Shown: positions 8,974-17,315 of the stretch, one piece after another
Layout: each line of letters begins with the position of its first letter
Numbering within the stretch: the first letter of the stretch is position 1
Source: DAITBA01 sp036824005
Lineage (GTDB): Bacteria > Pseudomonadota > Gammaproteobacteria > Burkholderiales > Rhodocyclaceae
Direction: 5' to 3'
Length of the DNA: 64,000 nt
NCBI GenBank assembly: GCA_036824005.1
Contig: DAITBA010000007.1
Span: forward strand, 100,232 to 164,231
Translations under genes and position numbers: made by a program
Notes under the pieces: model-generated
Database searches by the model: none
Told to the model about the DNA's origin: nothing
What the model saw: the letters and a program-made list of their open reading frames with translations, nothing else

Positions 8974-9744
8974 TCACGGAATCCGATAATTGTCCTGGGT
9001 CATGAGGTCGACGCCGCAGGACAGGCCCTCGACCCAGTCCAGGAAGCGATTGACCATCTTCTTGCCGACGAAGCGGTTGCCGTGCTGCGGCACGATCATT
9101 TCCACGTCCAACTCGCGGATCATGTTTACCCACAGGCGGCAGATCTTGTTCGAAACCATGTAGCGTCGATGAAAGCCCGCCATGAAAGGTATGTGTTCCG
9201 AGAAGGAGCGCACCGGTTCGGCCGCCGTTTCATGGGGTACCAGGGACGATCCCATGTCGCCGGAGAACAGGATCTTCGACACCGGGTCGTAGAACTGGAT
9301 GTTGCCTTCGGCGTGCAGGAAGTGCGCCGGCAGCGCCTTGATCGTCGCCTCGCCGATTGCGAGGTTCATCCCCTCGTCGGGAATTCCGAGCACGCGCCCG
9401 GCCAGATCTCTTCCCGTTGTCAGATGGGGAACAAAGCGCGTCCATAGCTGCGAAATCGCCACCCGGCAATCCGAGGCCACGAACCACTTGTTAATCGAGC
9501 CGATGATGTCCGGGTCGGCATGGGAGGCGAGGACATAGTCGAGATGCTTCGAGGGAAAGTATTTCTGCATCGTGACCAGCAGCCGGCTGTAGGTCATGTT
9601 GCCGCCGGGATCGATGAGGGCACCGTGCCCATTGTCCACCACCAGGAACTGGTTGCACTGCACCGCCTGTTCGTGGTCGTCGCCGACCAGATCGTAGAAC
9701 GCCAGGCACACGTGCCCATGATGGTTGTACAGCTCGACCGCCAT
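8974..9744 (-). CDS. MBL-fold oxygen-binding di-iron protein (flavodiiron-like, no flavodoxin domain)
   Basis: A 256-residue metallo-beta-lactamase-fold protein. Likely metal ligands are in SHADPDI (the HxExDH position of flavodiiron proteins, here with Asp for Glu and Ile for the last His), HFLHAEGN, LFSGDMGSS and VPQHGNRF. It stops before any flavodoxin domain, like the free-standing oxygen-binding di-iron family. The ATG at 9744 follows GGGGGAAAGC and is preferred over an in-frame start at 9795. A role in O2 or NO sensing or reduction is inferred and needs an external electron donor. Confidence 0.75.
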   Translation of the reverse strand: MAVELYNHHGHVCLAFYDLVGDDHEQAVQCNQFLVVDNGHGALIDPGGNMTYSRLLVTMQKYFPSKHLDYVLASHADPDIIGSINKWFVASDCRVAISQLWTRFVPHLTTGRDLAGRVLGIPDEGMNLAIGEATIKALPAHFLHAEGNIQFYDPVSKILFSGDMGSSLVPHETAAEPVRSFSEHIPFMAGFHRRYMVSNKICRLWVNMIRELDVEMIVPQHGNRFVGKKMVNRFLDWVEGLSCGVDLMTQDNYRIP

Positions 9745-9865
9745 GCTTTCCCCCGGTTCGCCAGGCAGAGGCGATGCCACCAATGCCGTCGTCACCCGAC
9801 GACATGCTTTCCGTCTCCCCGATAGGGAGACGACCTACTTCGCCCGGGGAGCGGGCAACAGCCGA

Positions 9866-11680
9866 TCAGGCCGTCTGTTGCGGCGGTGCGACCTTGATCA
9901 CTTCCTCTATCGTCGTCAGCCCGGCAGCCACCTTCATGGCGCCGCTGATCCGCAGCGGCTTCATGCCTTCACGGTAGGCAAGCTCGCGCACCTTCGCCAG
10001 ATCGGCGTGCGCCGACACCATTTTCTTCAACTCGGGCGAGCTCAGCAAGACTTCATAAATCCCGACCCGCCCCATGTATCCGGTCATGCGGCAGTCGAGA
10101 CAGCCCACGGGATGGTAAAGCGCGGACGGCTTGTTCGACTTCCACGGCGCCACCATGTCGTTCCACGCCGCCTCGTCCTCGGCGCGCAGTCCGCCGGAAC
10201 TCTTGCAGTGGGGACATAGTGTGCGCACCAGTCGCTGTGCCATAACGCCCAGCAGCGTGGCATTGATCAGATAGCCGGGAACACCTAGGTCGAGCATGCG
10301 CGTGATCGCGGAAGGGGCATCGTTGGTATGCAGCGTGGAAAGCACCAGATGCCCGGTGAGCGCGGCCTGAATCGCCATCTCCGCCGTCTCCAGGTCGCGC
10401 ACCTCGCCGACCATGATGATGTCCGGGTCCTGGCGCATGAGCGCCCGCACGCCCTGAGCAAAGCCCATGTCGATGGAATGCTGAACCTGCACCTGGTTAA
10501 ACGACGCCTCCACCATCTCAATGGGATCCTCGATGGTGCACACGTTGACCTCGGGCGTTGCAAGCTGCTTGAGCGTCGAGTACAACGTCGTCGTCTTGCC
10601 CGAGCCGGTAGGTCCGGTAACCAGGATGATGCCATTGGGCTGGGCCGTCATCTGGTTCCAGCGCTGGGTGTCGTCGGCAGAGAAGCCGAGCTCGGCGAAG
10701 TCGCGCACAAGCACTTCCGGATCGAAGATGCGCATCACCAGCTTCTCGCCGAAGGCGGTGGGCAAAGTGGACAGGCGCAGCTCCACCTCCTGGCCGTCTG
10801 CAGCGCGCGTCTTTATGCGCCCATCCTGGGGCCGGCGCTTCTCAACCACGTCCATGCGGCCAAGGATCTTGATACGGCTGGTCATCGCCGTGAGCACCGG
10901 CATGGGAATCTGGTAGACCTGGTGCAACACGCCGTCGATACGGAAGCGGACGATGCCGATGTCGCGCCGCGGCTCCATGTGGATATCGCTGGCGCGCTGC
11001 TCGAAGGCGTACTGCCACAGCCAGTCCACGATGTGGACGATGTGCTGGTCGTTGGCGTCGAGCTGCCGGTTGGCGCGACCCAGTTCGACCAGCTGCTCGA
11101 AGTTGGACAACGTCGAAGTTCCGCCGCCGCTGCCCTTTTCGCGCTGCATGGCATTTTTCACCGAACGCGCCAGGTTGTAGAACTCGACCAGGAAGCGGCT
11201 GATGTCCAGCGGATTGGCGACGACGCGCCGGATATTCTTGCGCAGGATCGGCTCGAGCTCCTTTTCCCACTCCCGTACGAAGGGCTCCGCAGTAGCGATC
11301 ACGACCTCGCTGCGCGTTACCCCTACCGGCAGGATGCGGAATCGGGTGGCATAGGCGTTGGACATCACCTCGGTAACCGTCGAGAAGTCAATGCGCAGCG
11401 GATCGATGTGCAGGTAGTCCAGACCGCTCCACTTCGCGAGCCACTCGGTAAGTATCTCCAGGTCAAGCACCTTGTGCGGCGGCTGCAGCGACTTGATCTT
11501 CTGATCGGCAACCATGGCCAAGGGATGCGCATCGCCGCGGAAATAGCGCCGCTCGTGCCTGAGCGCATCGGCGTCGGTCGCGGAGACCAGGCCATCGGCG
11601 ACCAACGCTTCCAGGACTTCGACGAGAGTCAGGCGATGTTCCTGGGAGGCAACGGAGGAGGAAACGGAAGACATGATCAT
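9866..11680 (-). CDS. GspE/PilB-family type II secretion or type IV pilus assembly ATPase
   Basis: A 604-residue ATPase. It has an N-terminal MshEN-like region, Walker A GPTGSGKT at 356-363, the Asp box TIEDPIEM, Walker B MRQDPDIIMVGEVRD, the His box LSTLHTNDA and a zinc-type four-cysteine module CPHC...CLDC near the C-terminus. These enzymes power pseudopilus, pilus or secretion assembly at the inner membrane. No gspD, gspF, pilin or other partner is encoded in the window, so this is an orphan copy acting with a system elsewhere. The start may be the first or third codon. Confidence 0.9.
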   Translation of the reverse strand: MIMSSVSSSVASQEHRLTLVEVLEALVADGLVSATDADALRHERRYFRGDAHPLAMVADQKIKSLQPPHKVLDLEILTEWLAKWSGLDYLHIDPLRIDFSTVTEVMSNAYATRFRILPVGVTRSEVVIATAEPFVREWEKELEPILRKNIRRVVANPLDISRFLVEFYNLARSVKNAMQREKGSGGGTSTLSNFEQLVELGRANRQLDANDQHIVHIVDWLWQYAFEQRASDIHMEPRRDIGIVRFRIDGVLHQVYQIPMPVLTAMTSRIKILGRMDVVEKRRPQDGRIKTRAADGQEVELRLSTLPTAFGEKLVMRIFDPEVLVRDFAELGFSADDTQRWNQMTAQPNGIILVTGPTGSGKTTTLYSTLKQLATPEVNVCTIEDPIEMVEASFNQVQVQHSIDMGFAQGVRALMRQDPDIIMVGEVRDLETAEMAIQAALTGHLVLSTLHTNDAPSAITRMLDLGVPGYLINATLLGVMAQRLVRTLCPHCKSSGGLRAEDEAAWNDMVAPWKSNKPSALYHPVGCLDCRMTGYMGRVGIYEVLLSSPELKKMVSAHADLAKVRELAYREGMKPLRISGAMKVAAGLTTIEEVIKVAPPQQTA

Positions 11681-11829
11681 GGTCTGAGGCTGATCGGCGA
11701 ACTATAACGAACAACGTACTCCCACTCAACGACAGCCCGCGCTGGAACTTGATGGCCGGCCCACGTCAGCGCGATTACACTGTGTGGCGCCGCTGCATCG
11801 CCGCGCCGGCGCCACACGGAGGAACAGCC

Positions 11830-12309
11830 ATGAAGGCATTGATCGGACACTTGGTCGCCGGCCTGACCGGCGTTTTTCTCGTCACGGGCGCCGCCGCCCA
11901 AGGGCCGGGCATGGGCGGGCCCTGCGGCGGTCCGGGACAAGGGCCTTGCCCCGGTATGGGAGGAATGGGCCCGGGAATGGGTGGCACAGGTCCGGGCCGC
12001 GGCAGCCGGATGATGGCACCGGCGGACTGCAGCAAGGAGCGAGATCCGCAACGCTGCGAGGCGCGTAACCAGGCTTTGGAAGCTTGCAAGGATCTGCGCG
12101 GACCGGGGCACCGCCAGTGCATGCAGGATCGCATGCCCCCCGCCGATTGCAACAAAGCACCGAATCCCCAGCGCTGCGAGCAGCACAGACAGGCTTTCGA
12201 TGCCTGCAAGGACAAGGTGGGCCCCCAGTTCCGCGATTGCTTGCGCGAAAAGCGCGGCCTTCCTCCGGGTAGTTCGGGGTCGGCGGCAAGACCGGGTGGC
12301 ACGAACTGA
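11830..12309 (+). CDS. Exported Gly-rich protein with duplicated 4-Cys repeat
   Basis: A 159-residue protein of no recognised family. A strong GGAGGAA site precedes the ATG. Residues 1-24 are a signal peptide ending GAAAQ. Residues 25-62 are Gly/Pro/Met-rich with two cysteines. Residues 65-144 are two copies of one motif 40 residues apart, each CX8CX9CX10C: Cys67, 76, 86, 97 and Cys107, 116, 126, 137. Both start PADC and contain PQRCE and ACKD. Even cysteine numbers suggest disulfides in the periplasm or metal binding. The -TN tail shows no anchor. Confidence 0.75.
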   Translation: MKALIGHLVAGLTGVFLVTGAAAQGPGMGGPCGGPGQGPCPGMGGMGPGMGGTGPGRGSRMMAPADCSKERDPQRCEARNQALEACKDLRGPGHRQCMQDRMPPADCNKAPNPQRCEQHRQAFDACKDKVGPQFRDCLREKRGLPPGSSGSAARPGGTN

Positions 12310-12418
12310 GCCTGCGCAGTACCCCGCCCCGGGCCCGTCCGCAGGCCCTCGTACGGCGCAAGCCCGCGGGCAGCACCTTCGCGCTAGCCTATCGTCGCCC
12401 CGCACGATGGAGACACTC

Positions 12419-13939
12419 ATGTTCATGTCCGCTGAGGAATATCGCACGTCGCTGCGCGCCTATCGCCCAAACGTGTTCGTAAATGGCCGCCGGGTCGAAT
12501 CCGTAGCCGATGACCCCCAGCTCGCGCCAGGTGTCGCAGCCATCGGCCTGACCTACGAGCTTGCCTTGAAGCCCGAGTTGCACCCGATCATGCGGGCCAC
12601 ACAGCACACCACGGGTGCTGCGGTGCACCGCTTCTCCCATATCAACCGGAGCACAAACGACCTGCTCGACAAGCTGGAAGCCGTTCGGCTGGTCTGCCAG
12701 GAAACCGGCTGCGCCCAGCGTTATCTCACCCAAGACGCGCTCAACGCCATCTGGCAGGCCACCTGGCGCCAGGATCAGGAGGAAGGCACTGCCTACCACC
12801 CGCGCCTGCTGGAGTATCTGCACCTGGTGCAGGAGAAAGACCTGACCTGCGGCGTGGCCATGACCGACGCCAAAGGTGACCGATCGTTGCGCCCCCACCA
12901 GCAGGCGAACCCGGACAGCCATGTTCGGATCGTCGAACGCAACGCGCGCGGCATCGTCATCTCTGGCACCAAGGCGATCGTCACCGGCGCCCCCTACGTC
13001 CATGAGCTGCTCGTCATGCCCGGACGCAACATGAGCCGGGCAGACGCCGACTTCGCGGTTTGCTGCGCGGTGCCCGTGGATGCCCCGGGGGTAACCATCA
13101 TCGCCCGACCCGCCGGACGCCCTGGCGAGGCCGCCGCCAAATTCAGCGCCCGCTACGGCCAGTCTACGGGCGTCGTGCTATTCGAGCGCGTCGCCGTGCC
13201 CTGGGAGCGCGTCTTCCTTGCCGGCGAGTGGCATCATTCCGGCCTGATTACGCACACCTATGCCACGCATCACCGCCACACCTGCATCGCCGCGCGCGCC
13301 GGCTTCGGCGATCTGCTGATCGGCGCCGGCGCGTTGATGTGCGAGGCGAACGGGCTGGATCCCTACGGCACGCATCATCTGCGCGACGCCATGGTGGAAC
13401 TGATCAAGATAGTCGAGGGATTCTATGCCTGCGGGGTCGCCGCATCGGTGTATGGTATCGCCGACGGGTCGGGCAATGTCCAGCCCGAGCCCGTGTTCTC
13501 CAACATCGGCAAGCTGCTCCTCGCTACCCAGATCTACGATATGCACCGACTGGCGCACCAGGTATCCGGCGGGCTGGTCGTGGCCCTGCCCGGCCCGGAT
13601 GAGGACCACAATCCGGACACGGCAGCGCGGCTCGCCGAGGTCCTGCGCGGACGTGCCGACATTCCGTACGACAAGCGCATCGAAGTGGCCCGACTACTGG
13701 AAGATCTGACGGCATCCGGAACCGGCGCCTGGTACTCGGTCATCAGCCTGCACGGTGGTGGCTCTCCCGAGGCCATGAAGCAGGAGATCATGCGCACCTA
13801 TCCAGTGGGCAGCAAAGTGGATCTCGTGGAACGCCTGCTCGAGCGCGGCGTACTGGCGGACGCCACGCGCAGCATCACGCGCAATCGGCAACCCGGGCGT
13901 TGCTGCGCCGCGGGATGCAGTAGCTCCGACTCGGAATAG
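12419..13939 (+). CDS. 4-hydroxybutyryl-CoA dehydratase / HpaB-superfamily flavoprotein, iron-sulfur ligands partly lost
   Basis: A 506-residue protein matching the AbfD/HpaB superfamily along its length: MSAEEYRTSLRAYRPNVFVNG, GLTYELAL, AMTDAKGDRSLRP, FLAGEW and a late GGLVVALPGPDED. Characterised AbfD holds FAD and a [4Fe-4S] cluster through three Cys and one His. From my memory of that sequence, Cys99 and His292 correspond here to Cys98 and His285, but Cys103 aligns with Tyr102 and Cys299 with Ala292. It may therefore be a flavin-only oxygenase, dehydrogenase or isomerase. The start follows GGAG at 12409-12412. The C-terminus has a GRCCAAGC cysteine patch. It lies upstream of rpfF on the same strand. 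Confidence 0.72.
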   Translation: MFMSAEEYRTSLRAYRPNVFVNGRRVESVADDPQLAPGVAAIGLTYELALKPELHPIMRATQHTTGAAVHRFSHINRSTNDLLDKLEAVRLVCQETGCAQRYLTQDALNAIWQATWRQDQEEGTAYHPRLLEYLHLVQEKDLTCGVAMTDAKGDRSLRPHQQANPDSHVRIVERNARGIVISGTKAIVTGAPYVHELLVMPGRNMSRADADFAVCCAVPVDAPGVTIIARPAGRPGEAAAKFSARYGQSTGVVLFERVAVPWERVFLAGEWHHSGLITHTYATHHRHTCIAARAGFGDLLIGAGALMCEANGLDPYGTHHLRDAMVELIKIVEGFYACGVAASVYGIADGSGNVQPEPVFSNIGKLLLATQIYDMHRLAHQVSGGLVVALPGPDEDHNPDTAARLAEVLRGRADIPYDKRIEVARLLEDLTASGTGAWYSVISLHGGGSPEAMKQEIMRTYPVGSKVDLVERLLERGVLADATRSITRNRQPGRCCAAGCSSSDSE

Positions 13940-14264
13940 AAGATTTACAATCTCCGCTTGGTGCCGACAACCTTTGTGGCGTAGCATTCCCATCCCTCGG
14001 CCGCTGTGCTAGAGTGTCTCGGAGCAGAATCCTCGCCGCCGGCAGGGAGCGAGGTCACCGGCGATGGGGGCGGTTGCCTTTTGATTTATGTCAATGCGCG
14101 GCTGAGGGCCGAGCGCCATCGTAGCGACCGGCGCGAACCGATTCGAAAAGTATCAGAACATTCATAAGCGACCGGCCGACGCGGAGCAGGGCCGCAACGA
14201 CCGGGCGGACAGAGCGCGCCGCCCCAACAGGGGCGCGCGTGGCGCAAGTTAACCGAGGTCAGTG
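13940..14264 (+). other. 325-bp leader between the AbfD-like gene and rpfF
   Basis: No open frame with a ribosome site was found here. The stretch holds the FNR-like box at 14081-14094 listed separately, and otherwise GC-rich sequence with no clear terminator. Its length suggests rpfF has its own promoter and a long 5' untranslated region. Confidence 0.5.
14081..14094 (+). promoter_or_regulatory. FNR/ANR/DNR-type box in the rpfF leader
   Basis: The sequence TTGATttatGTCAA differs from the consensus TTGATnnnnATCAA at one position. For a class II promoter the -10 would fall near 14117-14122, where CATCGT matches TATAAT at only three of six positions. If real, it would place DSF synthesis under oxygen or nitric-oxide control. 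The box is seen; its use is inferred. Confidence 0.5.
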
Positions 14265-15179
14265 ATGGGACCCGAGTCAAACGTGTTGAAGAGGCCACGC
14301 CCACGCGCGTTGCTGCGGGCTGTCGCCGGCGGCAACTCTGGTGAAGCAAGACCGCCGCAGATTCTGCATACCACCTCCCTGCATTCCGAATACGTCGCCG
14401 AAGAGCGGGCCGTGTGGATGTACATGAGCCCGACCAGCCGCCCCTGCTTCACGCCCGAACTGCTCGCCGACATCCTCGCCCAGCAAGCCGCGATCACACG
14501 CGAGCCGCAGGCCGTGGACTTCTTCGTCGTCGCCTCGGGGGTGTCCGGGATATTCAATCTCGGTGGCGATCTCCACCTGTTCCGTACGCTGGCAGAAGCC
14601 AAGGACGAAGCGCGCCTGATGCGCTACGCCGAACACTGCATCCGCGCCGTGCATAACTGCGTAACCGGCCTGGACCGCGGCATCGTCACCATCGCGCTGG
14701 TGCAGGGCGACGCTCTCGGCGGCGGACTGGAAGCCGCCCTATCCTGCCAGATCGTCGTCGCCGAGAAGGGCGTGAAGATGGGTTTTCCCGAGATCATGTT
14801 CAACCTCTTCCCGGGCATGGGCGCCTTCAGCTTGGTGGCAAGGAAAGTCGGACCGCGCATGGCCGAGGATCTGATCACCAGCGGCCGGGTCATGTCCTCC
14901 GAAGAGATGCACGAAATCGGACTGGTGGACTATCTCGCCGAAAAGGGCAAGGGCGACTGGGTGGCGAGAAACGTCATCAGCGACAAGTCCAACTGCCTGA
15001 ACGGTTATCGCGCCTTCCAGAAGGCCAAGCTGCAATCCTACCTCAACGTCCCGTTCCGCGAGCTGCTGGACATGACGCGCGAATGGGTCGAGGCCGCCTT
15101 CCACCTCGAGCCCCGGGACCTGAGGATTATGGAGCGGCTTGTGCGCGCCCAAAATCGGCTGGCCGCCGCGCCGCGCTGA
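14265..15179 (+). CDS. rpfF: DSF synthase, RpfF-type enoyl-CoA hydratase/thioesterase
   Basis: A 304-residue crotonase-fold enzyme closely resembling RpfF, which makes cis-2-unsaturated fatty acid signals (diffusible signal factor) from acyl-ACP. Shared landmarks are FNLGGDL, ALVQGDALGGGLEAAL and MGFPEIMFNLFPGMGAFS, which contain the two catalytic glutamates, and the tail MERLVRAQNRL. An N-terminal extension of about 30 residues is unlike Xanthomonas RpfF. The ATG at 14265 follows GAGG by six bases; GTG at 14262 is the alternative. No RpfC, RpfG or RpfR receptor is in the window. An FNR-like box lies 170 bases upstream. Confidence 0.9.
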   Translation: MGPESNVLKRPRPRALLRAVAGGNSGEARPPQILHTTSLHSEYVAEERAVWMYMSPTSRPCFTPELLADILAQQAAITREPQAVDFFVVASGVSGIFNLGGDLHLFRTLAEAKDEARLMRYAEHCIRAVHNCVTGLDRGIVTIALVQGDALGGGLEAALSCQIVVAEKGVKMGFPEIMFNLFPGMGAFSLVARKVGPRMAEDLITSGRVMSSEEMHEIGLVDYLAEKGKGDWVARNVISDKSNCLNGYRAFQKAKLQSYLNVPFRELLDMTREWVEAAFHLEPRDLRIMERLVRAQNRLAAAPR

Positions 15180-15180
15180 G

Positions 15181-15201
15181 CCGCCCGGAGGTGCCGGGCG
15201 G
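15181..15201 (+). terminator. Hairpin after rpfF
   Basis: CCGCCCGG and its exact complement CCGGGCGG enclose a 5-base loop two bases past the rpfF stop codon. No T-tract follows, so it may be a stability or Rho-independent-like structure between convergent rpfF and htpG. Confidence 0.45.
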
Positions 15202-15255
15202 GATTGCCGGTCTTTGCGTCGGCGCCGGGGCAACCTCGATCATGCCCGAATCGTC

Positions 15256-17190
15256 TCACGACGGCAGGATAATGCGCGATTCGCCGCCGCTCATCTCCAG
15301 CATCAACTGATTCACCCGCTTGACGAATCCGGCAGGGTCGTCGAGTTGGCCGCCTTCGGCCAGCAGCGCCTGATCGAACAGCACCGCGCTCCAGTCGTCG
15401 AAGCGGTTCTCCTCGGATTTCAGGCGCAACACGACCGGGTGATTGGGGTTGATCTCTAGAATGGGTTTGGACACCGGCGCCTTCTGCCCGGTGGACTTAA
15501 GGATGCGTGCCAAGTTGCCGCCGATGTCGTGCTCGTCGGCGACCAGACAGGCCGGCGAATCGGTCAGCCGGTGCGTCACGCGCACTTCCTTGACCCGCTC
15601 GCCCAGACTCGTTTTCATGCGATCGAGCAGATCCTTGAGTTCGTCCGCCTGCTTCTCCTGTTCCTTCTTTTCTGCCTCGTCCTCCAGCTTGCCCAGATCG
15701 AGCCCGCCCTTAGTCACCGACTGCAGGGGCTTGCCCGAAAACTCTGTCAAATGGCCGACGACCCACTCGTCCACCCGGTCGGACATGAGCAGTACTTCGA
15801 TGCCTTTCTTGCGGAAAACCTCCAGATGCGGGCTGTTCCTTGCCGCGTTGAAGGACTCGGCGGTGACAAAGTAGATCTTCTCCTGCCCCTCCTTCATGCG
15901 CGCGATGTAGTCGGCGAGGGAGACGTTCTCATCCTCAGTGTCGGCATGGGTGGAGGCGAAGCGCAGCAGGCCGGCGATCTTGTCCTTGTTGGCATAGTCC
16001 TCGCCCACACCTTCCTTGAGCACCCGGCCGAACTCCTTCCAGAAAGTCGCGTACTTCTCCTTCTCGTTTTCCGCCAGGTCTTCCAGCAGGCCGAGCAGCT
16101 TCTTGGTGCAGCCGGCGCGGATCGCCTCGATGTCCTTCGACTCCTGCAGGATCTCGCGCGAGACATTGAGCGGCAGGTCGTTGGAATCGACCACCCCACG
16201 CACGAAACGCAGGTAGATGGGCATCAACTGCTCGGCGTCATCCATGATGAATACCCGGCGCACGTAGAGCTTGATGCCGTGGCGCTGCTGGCGGTCCCAC
16301 AGGTCGAAGGGTGCGTGGCTGGGAATGTAGAGCAGCTGCGTGTATTCCGTCTTGCCCTCAACCCTGCTGTGCGCCCACGCGAGCGGCGCATCGAAGTCGT
16401 GGCCGACATGCTTGTAGAACTCCTGATACTGCTCGTCGGTGACCTCGGACTTGGGCCGCGCCCACAGAGCGCTGGCCTGATTGACCGTCTCGTCCTCGTC
16501 GCTGATGACCTGATCGCCGTCCTTCCACTCCTCCTTTTTCATCAGGATGGGTTGGACGATGTGGTCGGAGTACTTGCGGACGATTTGGCGCAGTTGCCAG
16601 CCCGAGAGCAGATCGTCCTTGCCCGTCTTTTCGTCGTGGCGCAGATGCAGGATCACGTCCGTGCCGCGGGCCGCCTTGTCCACCATCTCGATAGTGAATT
16701 CGCCCCCGCCGTCGGACTCCCAACGCACGCCCTGGCCGTGCTCCAGCCCGGCGCGGCGGGTGAGCACCGTGACCTTGTCGGCGACGATGAACGAGGAGTA
16801 GAAGCCAACGCCGAACTGGCCGATGAGATGGGCGTCCTTCTGCTGATCGCCCGTGAGCTGCTGGAAAAACTCCCGGGTACCGGACTTGGCGATGGTGCCG
16901 AGGTTCTGGATCACCTCGTCGCGGGACATGCCAATGCCGTTGTCCGACACCGTCAGCGTGCGCGCCGCCTTGTCGTAGCTGATGCGAATCTTCAGGTCCG
17001 GGTCGGACTCGAACAGACTGCTATTGTTGAGCGCCTCGAAGCGCAGCTTGTCGCAGGCGTCCGAGGCGTTGGAAATTAGCTCGCGCAGGAAGATCTCGCG
17101 GTTGCTGTACAGCGAGTGGATCATCAACTGCAGCAGTTGTTTGACTTCGGCCTGGAAGCCGAGCTTTTCAGGTGCGGACGTTGCGGTCAT
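15256..17190 (-). CDS. htpG: Molecular chaperone HtpG (Hsp90)
   Basis: A 644-residue cytosolic Hsp90. The N-terminal ATPase domain shows LRELISNASDACDKLR, DNGIGMS and GQFGVGFYSSF. The middle domain has LPLNVSREILQES, and the C-terminal dimerisation domain includes NPNHPVV. The length matches the family. A heat-shock type promoter is readable at 17219-17245, giving a leader of about 22 bases. It is convergent with rpfF and divergent from the thiolase gene. Confidence 0.97.
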   Translation of the reverse strand: MTATSAPEKLGFQAEVKQLLQLMIHSLYSNREIFLRELISNASDACDKLRFEALNNSSLFESDPDLKIRISYDKAARTLTVSDNGIGMSRDEVIQNLGTIAKSGTREFFQQLTGDQQKDAHLIGQFGVGFYSSFIVADKVTVLTRRAGLEHGQGVRWESDGGGEFTIEMVDKAARGTDVILHLRHDEKTGKDDLLSGWQLRQIVRKYSDHIVQPILMKKEEWKDGDQVISDEDETVNQASALWARPKSEVTDEQYQEFYKHVGHDFDAPLAWAHSRVEGKTEYTQLLYIPSHAPFDLWDRQQRHGIKLYVRRVFIMDDAEQLMPIYLRFVRGVVDSNDLPLNVSREILQESKDIEAIRAGCTKKLLGLLEDLAENEKEKYATFWKEFGRVLKEGVGEDYANKDKIAGLLRFASTHADTEDENVSLADYIARMKEGQEKIYFVTAESFNAARNSPHLEVFRKKGIEVLLMSDRVDEWVVGHLTEFSGKPLQSVTKGGLDLGKLEDEAEKKEQEKQADELKDLLDRMKTSLGERVKEVRVTHRLTDSPACLVADEHDIGGNLARILKSTGQKAPVSKPILEINPNHPVVLRLKSEENRFDDWSAVLFDQALLAEGGQLDDPAGFVKRVNQLMLEMSGGESRIILPS

Positions 17191-17218
17191 GTTGTTTCCC
17201 CCTTGATAGACTTCGACA

Positions 17219-17245
17219 ATATGGAGGCACGCCGGGGGATTTCAA
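17219..17245 (-). promoter_or_regulatory. Sigma-32 (RpoH) promoter of htpG
   Basis: On the minus strand, TTGAAA (17240-17245) is followed after 13 bases by CTCCATAT (17219-17226). The sigma-32 consensus is CTTGAAA, 11-16 bases, CCCCATnT, so the -10 matches at seven of eight positions. Transcription would begin near 17212, just ahead of the htpG start at 17190. Confidence 0.75.
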
Positions 17246-17315
17246 CGGGGTGCCGTTCCACCCCGGCGTACCGCCTGCAAACCCGCGCCGGAGATTACTC
17301 AAGGGAGATAAGACA

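Noticed and set aside
10328..11707. 459-codon plus-strand frame over the secretion ATPase
   Set aside because: Composition is shadow-like and the minus-strand ATPase is unambiguous.
12200..12418. Longer N-terminus for the AbfD-like protein
   Set aside because: The extra 73 residues overlap the previous gene and do not resemble the family; the start at 12419 has a ribosome site.
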